Shown here piece after piece: positions 1 through 11,263 of a DNA stretch of 64,000 nucleotides. A program made the translations under genes and the position numbers. The notes under the pieces are model-generated. The model ran no database searches. It was not told the DNA's origin and saw only the letters and a list, made by a program, of their open reading frames with translations. Position 1 is the first letter of the stretch; every line of letters begins with the position of its first letter. Origin of the DNA: Odontocerum albicorne. Taxonomy: Eukaryota > Arthropoda > Insecta > Trichoptera > Odontoceridae. Location of the stretch: NCBI GenBank assembly GCA_949825065.1, contig OX463838.1:6860251-6924250 (forward strand), in the 5' to 3' direction.

Positions 1-96
1 CCAAAAATTTAATCAAAAATTTTATGTATAAGTTTTTACATTCAATTCTGATTCTTTTTTTTTTTTAAAACGTGTTCGTTCGTCCGCCATTGATGC

Positions 97-150
97 GGTG
101 AAACTTTTATTTATTTATTTTACACTAAATTGTATAAAAATCTGGTGGAA
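97..150 (-). mobile_element. LINE J extreme 3' end
   Basis: TTATTTATTTATTTTACACT followed by TAAAAATCTGGTGG matches the first ~50 bp of the 61142 copy. Flanking bases 1-96 show nothing recognisable. Confidence 0.45.
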
Positions 151-674
151 TTATTAATCAGTTGTTATATATTCCAGTTAATCGCACAAAAGAAAAACGA
201 GGATACTAGATGATCGCAACAAATAATCAAATCACTTCATTTAGACAAAAAAGGACGTGGATTCAATTCAGGAATTATTTTTCTTAGACCGTTTTGCGTT
301 TAAATTTACTTTTTTTCAATTGATTATATTCTGATTATATGCTGTTTATCATGAATTGTTCAAGAATTGTTAAGCATTGCAATGAAAAAAAATCTACATA
401 ATAAAAGGCTGCAACAAATTGAACCTTTCTGTTGTTTTTGGATAAGGTTAAAACGTGAGGCCGATTTATTCGATTCACAATTTGGCATCAGGCAATTCAT
501 TTGGAACGTGATAAGGCATTTTTTTTTACAAAAGTACTATGGCCAAAGAGAAGATATATTTTCGTGTTTTTTTTTTATAAAATGGCTTTGACCGGATACA
601 ACATGAGTAACTGATTAACATTTTAAAAGATGCTCATGTTGAAGAAAAAGTGAAAATTTAAGGAGGCATCTGTC
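151..674. other. AT-rich sequence, nothing recognised
   Basis: No repeat partner or coding signal seen. Confidence 0.5.
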
Positions 675-790
675 AAAGATGTTTGTAATTTGTTTTATCA
701 AACACTGTTTATTCCACTTTTTGTAACGGTACAACCCTACCGGTTTCAAGGCATTCGCCTCATCATCAGGGAAACACAAACAAGACAGAA
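675..790 (-). mobile_element. Penelope-like repeat end (family B)
   Basis: Minus strand: CTGATGATGAGGCGAATGCC, TTGAAACCGGTAGGG, then AAAAAGTGGAATAAACAG and TTTGATAAAAC. The same block recurs about ten times in the window, alone, in tandem or as inverted pairs, as expected of Penelope-like terminal repeats. Confidence 0.55.
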
Positions 791-1065
791 TTATATTCGA
801 ACTGGTACCGAGATACATGTTTCTAACGGTAAACATTCGGGTAGGGGACTGAGGGTTTAGGGAGGCATGGGACAACCTCGGCGAGCAGCGGAGAGATTCT
901 TGGAATATATGTGTTTTCCAGATGTTCACCTCAATGCACTGACTAAGAAAATTATAGGGTCTCTAATCTGTCAAATTTATTACCGTTACCACTGATATGT
1001 AAGAATTTGGCATCATCGATAGAAAATGTATGTTGATTATTGTTAAGGCATTAACGTTGTGGAGA

Positions 1066-1350
1066 TTTAAAGTCATTGTAATTTATATTTATCAAACACT
1101 GTTTATTCCACTTTTTTTAAAGGTATAACCCTACCGGTTTCAAGACTTTTACCTCATCTTCAACAAGACTTGTTTGTGCTTCCCTGAAGATCAGGTTAAA
1201 GCCTTGAAACCGGTAGGGTTATACCGTTACAAAAAAGTGGAATAAACATTGTTTGATAAAAATAAATTACAAGAAAATGTATGGTTTTCACAGTGACAAT
1301 GATCAACCATGTCTTTAAACCTCCACAATATTAATGTATTAACTATAAAT
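1066..1350. mobile_element. Family B Penelope-like repeat, inverted pair
   Basis: Two copies face each other with arms of about 75 bp (CACTGTTTATTCCACTTTTT ... AAAAAAGTGGAATAAACA) around a short centre. The right copy has CTGAAGA and TTGAAACCGGTAGGG. Ends CCTCCACAATATTAATG. Confidence 0.6.
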
Positions 1351-2007
1351 AATACATCAAAGATGTTTCCTTTCAACACATTTTTAACGTATGTTTGGAC
1401 AATTTAAAAAAAGGCATTTTTAAATTAACTAAAATGCATAAATAGCATATAAAGTGTTTATCTGCGTTATAAAATATATTGAGTGTACAGTGATCTTGTT
1501 AGATAACCTTCAGCGTTTATTGAATAAAATAAATAAAGCAGGTATCGAGTGATTAAATATTAATCTTCAAAGGTTTATATTCTTTATTCTACAGTCTCAT
1601 AACATATTTATGCAGCTGACCAGACAACTAAAAGAGCTAATTGACAGTTTGAAATGTCAAGGAAGCCTAATTATTCGTGACTTCGGTCCAGGTATAGAAC
1701 TGAATTGCGATGTGCAGGGTTTCTAAATATGAGATCGGTTTGCTGGTATATTAAATATTAATATTTGCCAATGAATAAATTAGTGTTATAAAAGGTATAT
1801 TATTTTTTGTGGTGTTGAAACAAAGACCATGACAATCAGAATGTTAAGTAAGCTAAAAGTATACTAAATGTGGATTCATCGGAGAATGCTCAAACTTTCT
1901 TGGTTTCATCGTATCTTAAACACTGAGATGCTGCGGCGTGCAATTATATAACAAGAGCTATTACGCACCATAAAATGCCAAAAAAATGCTTATTGGGATC
2001 ATATTTA
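1351..2007. other. AT-rich sequence, nothing recognised
   Basis: No feature seen between the Penelope-like pair and LINE A. Confidence 0.5.
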
Positions 2008-2320
2008 TTTATTTATTTATTTATATATTATTACACATGACAAAAAATATACACAATTTGAGAAAAAACAACAGGTAATTTGATTTGGACATACAATTTT
2101 AATGGATCAGGGTTTGTTGCCTTTCATTTGTCGTATCCCCAGTAAACCATGCTTTTGCTTGTATCTCACTGAGGATATTTAGCATGAAAAAATTAATCGA
2201 TACTTCTTTTCGATTTTTGATTACACAAAAACAAAACCCCGTTGCACGCTCTCATCAACCTGACAAACAGTGACACTCAACTACAACTGGAAACATCTTG
2301 CGAAAATATATACATAGAGA
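2008..2320 (-). mobile_element. LINE A 3' end
   Basis: Reverse-orientation copy beginning at an ATTT tail and reading ATTACACATGACAAAAAATA, GGGTTTGTTGCCTTTCATTTG, CAACCTGACAAACAGTGACA. It ends near the start of the 93-bp satellite region. Confidence 0.72.
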
Positions 2321-2494
2321 AAAGAAAAATATAACTTCCATTAAATTAATATTGATGGGCAAAATAGAAGGTGGACGCGGAATCAGTAGAAGGTGTATGT
2401 CTCTTGTTACGCAACATTCGATAATGGACAGATGAGTTACAATTGATAAATTCTTCCGCGCTGCCAAAGACACATATATTTTCTTAGTAACGAT

Positions 2495-3060
2495 TGTCAA
2501 TGTCAGGGGGGTTGAACACGACATATAAAAGATGGAAGGGCAACATGGTGCTTTGATCTAATTGTCATCAGAACTTTGAGCTTCATCTGTCAATGTCAGG
2601 GGGGTCAAAAATGACATATAAAAGATGGAAGGGCGACATGGTGCTTTGATCTAATTGTCATCAGAACTTTGAGCTTCATCTGTCAATGTCAGGGAGGTCA
2701 AACATGATATATAAAAGATGTAAAGGCGACATGGTGCTTTGATCTAATTGTCATCAGAACTTTGAGCTTCATCTGTCAATGTCAGGGGAGGTCAAACATG
2801 ACATATAAAAGAGGGAAGGGTGACATGGTGCTTTGATCTAATTGTCATCAGAACTTTGAGCTTCATCTGTCAATGTCAGGGGAGGTCAAACATGACATAT
2901 AAAAGATGGAAGGGCGACATGGTGCTTTGATCTAATTGTCATCAGAACTTTGAGCTTCATCTGTCAATGTCAGGGAGGTCAAACATGATATATAAAAGAG
3001 GGAAGGGTGACATGGTGATTTGATCTAATTGTCATCAGAACTTTGAGCTTCATCTGTCAA
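2495..3060. repeat. 93-bp tandem repeat, six copies, TATAAAAG in each
   Basis: Units start at 2495, 2588, 2681, 2774, 2868 and 2962 (TGTCAATGTCAGGG). Each carries ATATAAAAGA and ATTGTCATCAGAACTTTGAG with few changes. Confidence 0.92.
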
Positions 3061-3236
3061 AACTGTGTGCTTGTTGAATCTCAGAATTAATACACGCGCA
3101 TGCGTCTTCTATCCACAAGATGACTGATAACCATACTTGACAACGTAAGATTTCCTATCGATCTACTAAATTCATGTACAATATAAATAACGACACCAAA
3201 ACTTGGTTCTAAAAATGCAAGCAGCGCTGAAGAGGA

Positions 3237-3388
3237 AAGGTCGAGAAATGATGAATAAAACACATTAAATTATTGACTTTGTCAAGAGTTTTTTCAATCG
3301 ATTTTTAAAGCGTGCCAAAAACTAAAGTCTAAAAACAAGAGAGTCTAAAAATGTGTTGGTAACTGGTTGTACAGTCTCACTACATGAA
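3237..3388 (-). mobile_element. LINE J fragment, decayed
   Basis: ATTATTGACTTTGTCAAGAG, AAAGCGTGCCAAAAAC and TGTTGGTAACTGGTTG follow the same order as the LINE J copies at 9376 and 61460, with heavy divergence. Confidence 0.45.
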
Positions 3389-3863
3389 TATTAAAAGACA
3401 CTAACTTAGTTTTTAGTACTTACAAATAATTTTAAATTAAAAAAAGTGGTTAATATTTATGTAACTTACAAATGCGATATATTACAATATAATATTCCAT
3501 TTTACTGTATATTGGATTTTATGTGAAATATTTCAGCGTTAACACAGAGTCCCCTGTGAAGCATTATACGAGCTGACGATATAATATTTTAATGTTCCAG
3601 CACGGACATGGAATTAATGTCGTATCCTTAAATCGAATTACTTGTGCAGATACAGATGTGTGACAAACCCATAATGTATTTAATTTACTTTCATACGGTC
3701 TCATATTAACCTTTTCACAAAAGAAATAAGTAAATTTAATTTCATTTATTATATACTTCGACGAGTTTTATTAGTATTTATCTAAAACCCTGACATATTA
3801 CATAAACATCTGTAAAGATATTATTCAAATTAACACTTTTGTTGTATACTAGTATGTATACAG

Positions 3864-4018
3864 TAAAATCTCTTCCAGCCACCCAGATTTCAAAAAAATG
3901 ATTCAAGTGAAATTAAGACTGGAAACTTTTGATAAAAATCGGGGAACTGCGGGAATTAAATCCACTAACCCCAAGCTAGAAGACAGGTGTCTTACCAACT
4001 AGGTCATAATGGTCGTCG
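3864..4018 (-). mobile_element. tRNA-derived SINE, old
   Basis: Reverse copy: AAATCTCTTCCAGCC tail, GGGAATTAAATCC B box, CCAACTAGGTCATAATGG A box. Confidence 0.65.
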
Positions 4019-4024
4019 AATTAT

Positions 4025-4445
4025 AAAGATGTTATACATACCATCATGTCATTTCCCTGTAGGGGTAGGGAGAGAATCAGGGTGTCAAACTTTCCTATCT
4101 CGACAAACATCCATCACCTCTTTTACATACATACACCTTCTCATACAGCTTCTACATTATGTGTATATCTGACTTTTAACGTTTCCTTCCTTTAAAACGT
4201 CATTTACTTGATCCCACCATACTTTTCTCGATCTTTCTTTACAACTTCTTTCTCGCATATTTGCACTACATATTTATTATACATGCCCAAACTACCTCAG
4301 AGTGCTCTTCTTCGTCTTACTCAACACATCATCCTTAAGTTTGCAGTCATCCATAATAACTTTATTCTTTCATTAATTGTCACCCCATATACGAGTATGT
4401 TTATCAGTGCATGCATTTCTACAGAAATTATTCGACGTTTTTCAG
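4025..4445 (-). mobile_element. LINE D (RTE-like) 3' part, copy 1
   Basis: Reverse copy. It starts at the tail ACATACCATCATGTCATTTCC and runs through CTTCTCATACAGCTTC and GCATGCATTTCTACAG, the complement of the VEMRAL-type coding motif seen in the other copies. Confidence 0.68.
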
Positions 4446-4499
4446 TCTTTTTTCCGTGTCCAAATTTAAGCGTTAAATATTATTTCTCTCTCTCCGTGG

Positions 4500-4905
4500 T
4501 TGCAGTCCTAAGACTGGTTTGCAGCAATTTCAACTCTTCTCCTCCATTCCTCCCTGTCGTGTGCGGCTCTTTTTAAATCTGTATATGTTGAGCAGCGCAC
4601 GTCCACCAACAGGTCCTCCAAATACTCTCGGCGTGGGCGTCCCCTAGAGTTTGTCCCCTCGGTCATACCCTCCATTATGGCATGCAAGAGGCCCTCTTGT
4701 CGTATTATATGACCGATCCATCCTGCACGCCTTTCGGACAGGATCCTAACAGGTGCCTTCTTCCTTCGATTCGTTGGAGAACCTCTTCATTTGTGATGTG
4801 GTCTCTCCAGGAAATTCCTAATAGTCTTCTATAGGACCACATCTCAAAAGCCTCTAGTCTTCGTCTATCTCTTTCGGATAGGCATAGGATTTTATATTGT
4901 GTACT
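4500..4905 (-). mobile_element. LINE fragment, endonuclease-RT C-terminal tail
   Basis: Minus-strand frames contain LSERDRRRLEAFEMWSYRR, LLGISWRDHITNEEVLQRI and, after a frame change, RAGWIGHIIR and RGRPR-like motifs. This is the familiar tail of endonuclease-reverse transcriptase elements in insects. A perfect hairpin (4892-4934) lies at its edge. Confidence 0.7.
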
Positions 4906-4934
4906 ATAAATATTATTTATAGTACACAATATAA
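4892..4934. repeat. Perfect 20-bp inverted repeat, 3-nt loop
   Basis: Left arm TTATATTGTGTACTATAAAT, right arm its exact complement, loop ATT. Confidence 0.85.
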
Positions 4935-4936
4935 TA

Positions 4937-5060
4937 TATTTGAATTTATGGTAATAAAAATATTTGAATGTATGGTAATAAAAATATTCGAATTTTTTGT
5001 AATAAAAATATTTGAATTTATGGTAATAAAAATATTTGCATTTATGGTAATAAAAAAGTT
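4937..5060. repeat. 24-bp AT-rich tandem repeat, five copies
   Basis: Unit TATTTGAATTTATGGTAATA plus AAAA with single-base variants. Confidence 0.85.
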
Positions 5061-5960
5061 ATAATTAGGATATGATTTATAAATGTATAAATTATAGCAT
5101 TTAATTTACATGACAAAATACCTTATAATTTCATCAGAAATGTCATATCACTCAAGAATATGAGTTTATCTGCCAAAAAAGTTGCGGGATTTGTAAGAAG
5201 AGTTTTGAGAATATTAAACGATTTCTTTACGATTCACTGGTTCGTAGTAATTGGAATGTGGCTCAATCATATGAAACTCAAGTAGAATCCAGAAATTCTT
5301 AATAGTTGAGCGAATCTAAAAAAAATTTACCCTACAATTTAATTAAGAGTGTATATGGCTACTATTGTTTAAGCAATAGGTGAAATCTGGGTACCTGTAT
5401 GCGAGAACAGAAATTACTTAAATATATAAAAGCACTTGGTTGAAAAAATTTATTTTAATGCACTGGACAATTATTTATGTATATGTGGATCAAACTGGTT
5501 TTCGGCGCCATGTTTACACCCTGAACTTTTGGGAACGTCCCACTTGAACAGAAATATTTATACTCTTGTCAGCGTTGCCACAAATTTTGAGTTATATTCT
5601 ATTCGAATCTGTCTAACTTCAGCTATTCGATGCAAAATAGCTCATTCGGCAATCGAATGTAATAAATTTACCCGAAGTCGTGAGAGATATTAAAATTTAC
5701 GGTAAATATAAAACATAAATTGTAAAATAGTTGGTAGAAAACAAACCATATTTATTAAGACGTAATGTGAACACGAAATGAAAATTCAAATTGAATCAAA
5801 ATCGTGGAATCGATTTTTGTTTTGTGTGCAGTTTCCTTTTCCTTGAGTGTTTTTTGTGTCCATAAATGACTGAATAATTCTTTGTAAAGTGAAATTTATA
5901 ATTTAAAAGCATTTTTTTAGTGTAATATTATTATGGTAGAATTTTTCATACTATTGTAAT
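5061..5960. other. AT-rich sequence, nothing recognised
   Basis: One 85-codon frame (5436-5693) shows no domain and is probably chance. Confidence 0.45.
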
Positions 5961-7049
5961 AATTAAGAATGTTTCTGATTTTCTAGAACTTTTAGGTTAA
6001 TTTAATTTTAATAATTTAAACTATGAAAATTATCAGAATCAACTTTGACTCGAATAGCTCAGAGGCTTAAAAAAAAGGAACACAGATCTCTTTGGTCTCA
6101 GGATTCGACAGGTAATAAATAACACAAGAATTACCCACAGCACACCATTGTAAATGATTTATAATATTAATCCTTCCACTTTAATAGAACGGCAAGAATC
6201 TAAAATGAACTAATGCCAACCGGCCACTCTCTCTTGTTTGTAAATGATACAAGAATCCGAAATTTAACTCTTTCTAGAATAAAACGACCAAAATTCACGA
6301 TTAACTAACTATCACTCGGACACGCTCCTTTATTATCAAATCCACTTATTTCTTAATAAAGTTTCCCGTCAAATAATAATCACAATCGCTAAACTTCTAT
6401 CTATAACTCAGCCGAGAGTTTGGCGATCTAATCCTTCTGCCTATCCACGAACTTTCACAAGACGGGTTTGGTTTTAAATAACTCTGATTAAGTGTTCTTT
6501 AATGTTCTAAATAAAAAAAATGTCTACACTATTAAATACTTGTAATACACTAGAAGCTTCTCTAGTTTTTATTACTATTATTTTATCTTTTTTCTTCTAA
6601 TTAAATCATTTTTTAACTGATTATATCTCGCTAAAAATAGATTGAATTTTTATGTTCCCACGTTTTTTCTCGATCACAGCGTTCGCGGCACGGTTTATAC
6701 ACAAGGTGGCGGCAAAAAAGATAATTTTTCACCTTATTATACACTTGCACTAAATGATTTTTTTACACTTGATAAATTAATAAAATACAAACATAGATAC
6801 ACTCCCTTTCTCTGATAGAATAACTTGTGAGAATTCAAGTTGTCATAAGGCAAAACGTTAGGGCGCCATTTGTTAAGACTGTTTCTGATTTTCTAGAACT
6901 TTTAAGTTAATTTAATTTTAATTATTTAAACTATGAAAATTATCAGAATCAACTTTGACTCGAATAGCACAGTAGTTAAAAAAAAGGAACACAGATATCT
7001 TTGGTCTCAGAATCCGACAGGTAATAACACAAAAATTACTCACAGCACA
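5961..7049 (-). mobile_element. Small two-LTR retroelement (TRIM/LARD-like), no coding capacity
   Basis: Direct repeats of ~180 bp (5961-6144 and 6871-7049) flank ~730 bp without a long reading frame. On the minus strand the upstream LTR begins TGTGCTGTG and ends CTTAACA (TG...CA). Two bases later comes TGGCGCCCTAACG (6868 down to 6856), resembling the primer site for tRNA-Lys. The two LTRs differ at scattered positions. The outer edge of the copy at 5961 has lost its TG/CA end, and no clean target duplication is visible. Confidence 0.65.
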
Positions 7050-7329
7050 TCATCAGAGGAAAGGTAACAATAATGAAACACAGTAACAATTTAGATTAAA
7101 ATTATTTATTTCTACTAACGGATCAAATGATCCAGGTAGGACTAGTTTGAATTTGAATAAGAATCTGACTCCATTAATTCCACTTGAAGAGTTTAATTTT
7201 AAAAGATTAATATCCTTTGCAAAAAGGATTATATCTAACGATCGCTCTGGAAGCGTCGTAAAACAAAAGAAAACAAGGTTATGCAAAATTTGAAATCACC
7301 AAAAGAATAACAAATAAGATAGAATCACA

Positions 7330-7990
7330 ATACCTTTAGATTTTTTACGACGTAATTGTTCGTTGTAATGATGCAACCGGTTTCTTCAATGTCTGCACAC
7401 CACTGGAAGCGTATTCTAGGAGCTGTGACTGAGGATCTAGTTCGTGGCGTCACCGAAGCCGCTCTTTCCTCCAAGCTCTCTGATCAACGGGTCTGAGAGC
7501 TCGTTGATGGATTTGAAGAACGTGAAATAGTCTCGGAATATGACACAATCGGCACGTGGTGTCATTGGTAGAGAAGAAATCTCGTTGATGAAATGGATTC
7601 TAATTGTACTAGAGGTTAGAACTGGTCCCTAGCCGTAATTATTAACTAAAAGAATTTCGATGATCTTTAGCAGAGAACAGACAGGTATCTGTTGGTTCGA
7701 GGTCCGCGCGGGAATGGAAGCGCAACGCTCGCCCCTAAAGAAGTTAGACAGCTAGGAAAGTGGGGATACGTGCGTCATCTATGTACACCTGCAACTTCGG
7801 GCGGTATCCTTGAAAATATCTAATGGATTAACGAGCACTTCGCCGACAGATAAGATATTACCGACAAATGTATATGAAGCAAATAATATGTTGATCACGT
7901 GAAATTATTTCGAGAATATAGCAGAACGTCATAATTTCTATCGATAATTCAACACGTCCTAACTAAATTTACAGAAAATTAACGGCATTT
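7330..7990. other. GC-richer unique block, origin unknown
   Basis: Markedly less AT-rich than its flanks, with CTCGTTGATG occurring twice and a broken frame HHWKRILGAVTEDLVRGVTE. No TIR, LTR or domain recognised. Probably an older insertion next to the TRIM-like element. Confidence 0.3.
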
Positions 7991-9375
7991 CAAAATTTTT
8001 GATTTTGTAAGACTGGCCGTTCTTATCAAAATGGAGTCTTCTAACGCCTTTTGATTTTTCATTATCCATTTCGCTTATTCAAAATAATATACTCCTCAAA
8101 ATTTGTTCTTTTTTGTTTTTATTTTATAAAACCTACTTACCGCAGGACGGACATACGCCTAATAAGGCTGGGGCGTGCTTTGCATATTTGACTGTAAAAA
8201 GTTGGAAATAAATTTTTAAAAAGCCTTACAGATATATCAATTATAACCCTACAAAAAATGTCAATGTAAAATTGTTAACACATAATCTTTCGTCTTCATT
8301 TACATTTTTGGCATTGTATATGCATGGAACGAAAATATGTTTGTGAAAAACTAAAAATAAAATGTTTATATGACATAACAAATGAACCAATGTTTAAGTA
8401 TTACTAAACAAGTATTATTTTACTTTCTCCACATTAAAAAAAACTAAAAATATCACATATTATTTTAAATGAGCGTTGACTGATCTAATGATTCTTCAAG
8501 GAGACGTTGATCCAAAAAAAGTTGGGCATATCTGCTTTAAATGGTCAGTACGTGGTCAATATTGGTAAAAAAAAAAGCTGAGTTATATTTTAAGATTAAG
8601 TATAATTGAGTCAGACATAGTAATAGTATTAGATAAACTGAATTTAAGATTAACCATTTAGCTTCATAAACTGAAAAAAAATAAGTCGTTATCTAACATT
8701 CTTGTATATTTATGAGGTTTTAGTAAATTAAATGCTGTTAAGAGTGCAATTTTTCAAAGAATTTTCAACAAAATGCATTAAAGCTAAATAAATGAGGGAA
8801 AATACTAATGACGCAGCAGTATTTTAATGAATGTCCCAACTGCATTTTTAAAATGACTTCTTGACAACAATTGCTCAACCCAAAAAACCGCAATGTCTAA
8901 CTGCTTTGGTGAACCTTCTATCCCTCATTCTTTGAAATACGTCAGCAATTTTCAACAAGTGTATTGCGAATGACTTAGAGATTTGTCGCAAAGTTTACTT
9001 GTAAGTGTTGAAAATTAATATCATCTTGCATTTAAATTTCGACTTAATTAATTTTCCCTTTAAATGACAATTTTATGTAAGGTCGATGGCACGGGCCATT
9101 ATATTTTATTTCCTTGAAAACCATTTATTTGCTAACACATCATTATACAATAATCAAGTGGACTTATTGCTATGTATTTCAACCAATCATACAAAATTAA
9201 TTTTGTATGATTGGTTTATTTAAATAAAGGAATTGAGTGGCAAAAGTAGTACGAATTAGTGTTTATTTGCACAAAATTTGTGACCGATGTAAATAGCAAC
9301 AATAAAATAGAGATATCATTAACCAATAGCTGAAAGAAATGTTTATGAAGTGGAACGTATATCGGGAATGAAACA
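7991..9375. other. AT-rich sequence with one palindrome
   Basis: Apart from the palindrome at 9181-9216 nothing is recognised. Confidence 0.5.
9181..9216. repeat. Perfect 36-bp palindrome
   Basis: AACCAATCATACAAAATT followed immediately by its exact reverse complement, no spacer. Confidence 0.9.
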
Positions 9376-9482
9376 CATAACGTTACTGACTAGAAATTAA
9401 TATTTTTCAGTCACTATTTGAAACACCGTCGGGGATGAAACGAGTCTAATGTTAGTTGGTAACTAGTTCCAGAGACTACGTG
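9376..9482 (-). mobile_element. LINE J fragment
   Basis: TTACTGACTAGAAATTAA followed by a CAGTC...GAAACACCGTCGGGGATGAAACGAG stretch and TTCCAGAGACTACG aligns with 61460-61560. Confidence 0.55.
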
Positions 9483-10641
9483 AATGGAAAATAAAAAAAA
9501 ATTAACCGGGAATGCCAATGTATATATAATCTTTGTTTGAGCGTTGTGCACGACCATGACCGCAAAGATACTAAATATGCCCACCAATCAAGAAATAACA
9601 AAAATTTATTTTCGCAAGGTACCATTATGTATGCACATATAATAATTTTTTGCCATGATAAACAAATGTTAACAACAAAATAGCAAATTTGTTTATTTAT
9701 TATTAATTTGTTTAAAACGTTCATACAAATACATCTCGTGTATTTATAATTAAAAAACGATTTTGCCCTCGAGGAGAGTCTGCTCTCTAAACGGGGCTTT
9801 ATAGTTTGTTATTTTATTATCATTTTCTTCCAATTAATTAGCTTTTCTTTTATAAGTATTATTATAGAATAATGTTATAATAATTTTAACTAAACTGAAA
9901 TTTCAGCTACTTTAAAGAAAATTAAACGGAACAACCCAAAATTGTCAAGAAAATTTTCATAAAATGGGTATTTTGTTTCATGACATTTACTTCAAACACT
10001 TTTGCAACTTCCTTAAAGGTTTTAGCTGTATTTTATTAAAATCAGCCAATGTCAAATTTGTCAGCTATAATTTTAAACAATAAACATTGTTTAAAAATTT
10101 CTTTGTAATATTTTTTTCTCATCCTTTCAATTTGTCGTACGTGTCCTCAATCATTGTGAAAATAGTTCATAAATTTAGCTCTGGGCAGAAATAAAACCTT
10201 GGATATTAATTATAAGATATAATTTTTAATCTTTCTTATTCTCATTATGATATGTATATAGAAAAATCCTTTTGAATATTAAATATAAATAAAATTTCAT
10301 AAAAACTAATTGAACAATTGAATTTAATCATGTGTCATTGAAAGTTACTGTAAAGCTGTAATTATAAGGAATTCCCGTTTTTAATTCTTAACTTATATAT
10401 CATCGTAATTTTAAAACAATTTATAATAAATAAATTGTCGAGTCATTGATTGAGCTCTGGAATATTTATTCAGGAATAAAATGTAAGTCATCCAACTAAC
10501 GAGCTCATTTTATGTATATTAAAAAAACATGTCAGTTTTAAAACGTACAACTTTGTTTGAATAATTTATTTAAGCTTTCCGCGAGCTAGAAAAAAATTAG
10601 AATCGCTTGACTATAAGTTTGCCTTACACGCAGTCAAGTCA
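9483..10641. other. AT-rich sequence, nothing recognised
   Basis: Short frames only, no repeat partner seen. Confidence 0.5.
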
Positions 10642-10645
10642 TTAA

Positions 10646-11259
10646 CTTTTCCCTTCCTGTGCTAAAAAAAACCGCGCGTTCCGGTGCTGTGTATTCAATA
10701 TACATGTAAGAACGAGCGATTTAAAATCGAAAAAATAAGAATATTCATTGCCAATCGCTTAAAATAATGAAATTTGAAATCAAAAATGATAATAATTGAA
10801 ATTTAATTGCTAAAAACGTGAAAAAAAAGATCAGCCGACGTTCACAAAACGGGCAAAGCGACCACCTCAAACGAATGTCCACGAGCTACTGAAGCGAGAG
10901 AAGCGAGCGAACTGAGATTATATTTCTTGCGTTTCCATATACCGAATTAGAGTGAGAGTGAGACATGAATAGCGTCGCTTCCTTACCCATAGTGTTTTTT
11001 TAGAATGAATATACATACCTACGTCACACACTGGCACACGTTTGATTGTATTGGGGAATTTATTCCCGATTTTCACAAAATATCTCTGATGTGGCCGATG
11101 AGTGCTATATATTATTAATTTTTTTTTTCATTCAATGCGTAAATGTATTACGGAGGAATACCTAAAATCTGAACCCAGTATTTATAACATTTATAGAGAT
11201 ATGTTATTAAAGTTTTTAGAAGCAATGTGTACTAGTTACACATTACAGGACAGGAAGGA
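10646..11259 (-). mobile_element. TTAA MITE, family E copy 1 (piggyBac-like)
   Basis: Flanked by TTAA (10642-10645 and 11260-11263), with inverted ends built on CCTTCCTGT. In reverse it matches the element at 14429. Non-coding. Contains GAGAAGCGAGCGAACTGAG and GTGTGCCAGTGTGTGACGTAGG-type blocks shared with copy 2. Confidence 0.78.
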
Positions 11260-11263
11260 TTAA

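Noticed and set aside
615..929. 104-codon minus-strand frame
   Set aside because: Most of it is the Penelope-like repeat (CFPDDEANALKPVGLYRYKK) read as protein; the same frame recurs at 52435 for the same reason.
1081..1270. Hammerhead with long stem III formed between the two arms of the inverted pair
   Set aside because: The arms are plain inverted copies and would form one long hairpin that also sequesters the core, so this pair by itself is no evidence for a type III ribozyme.
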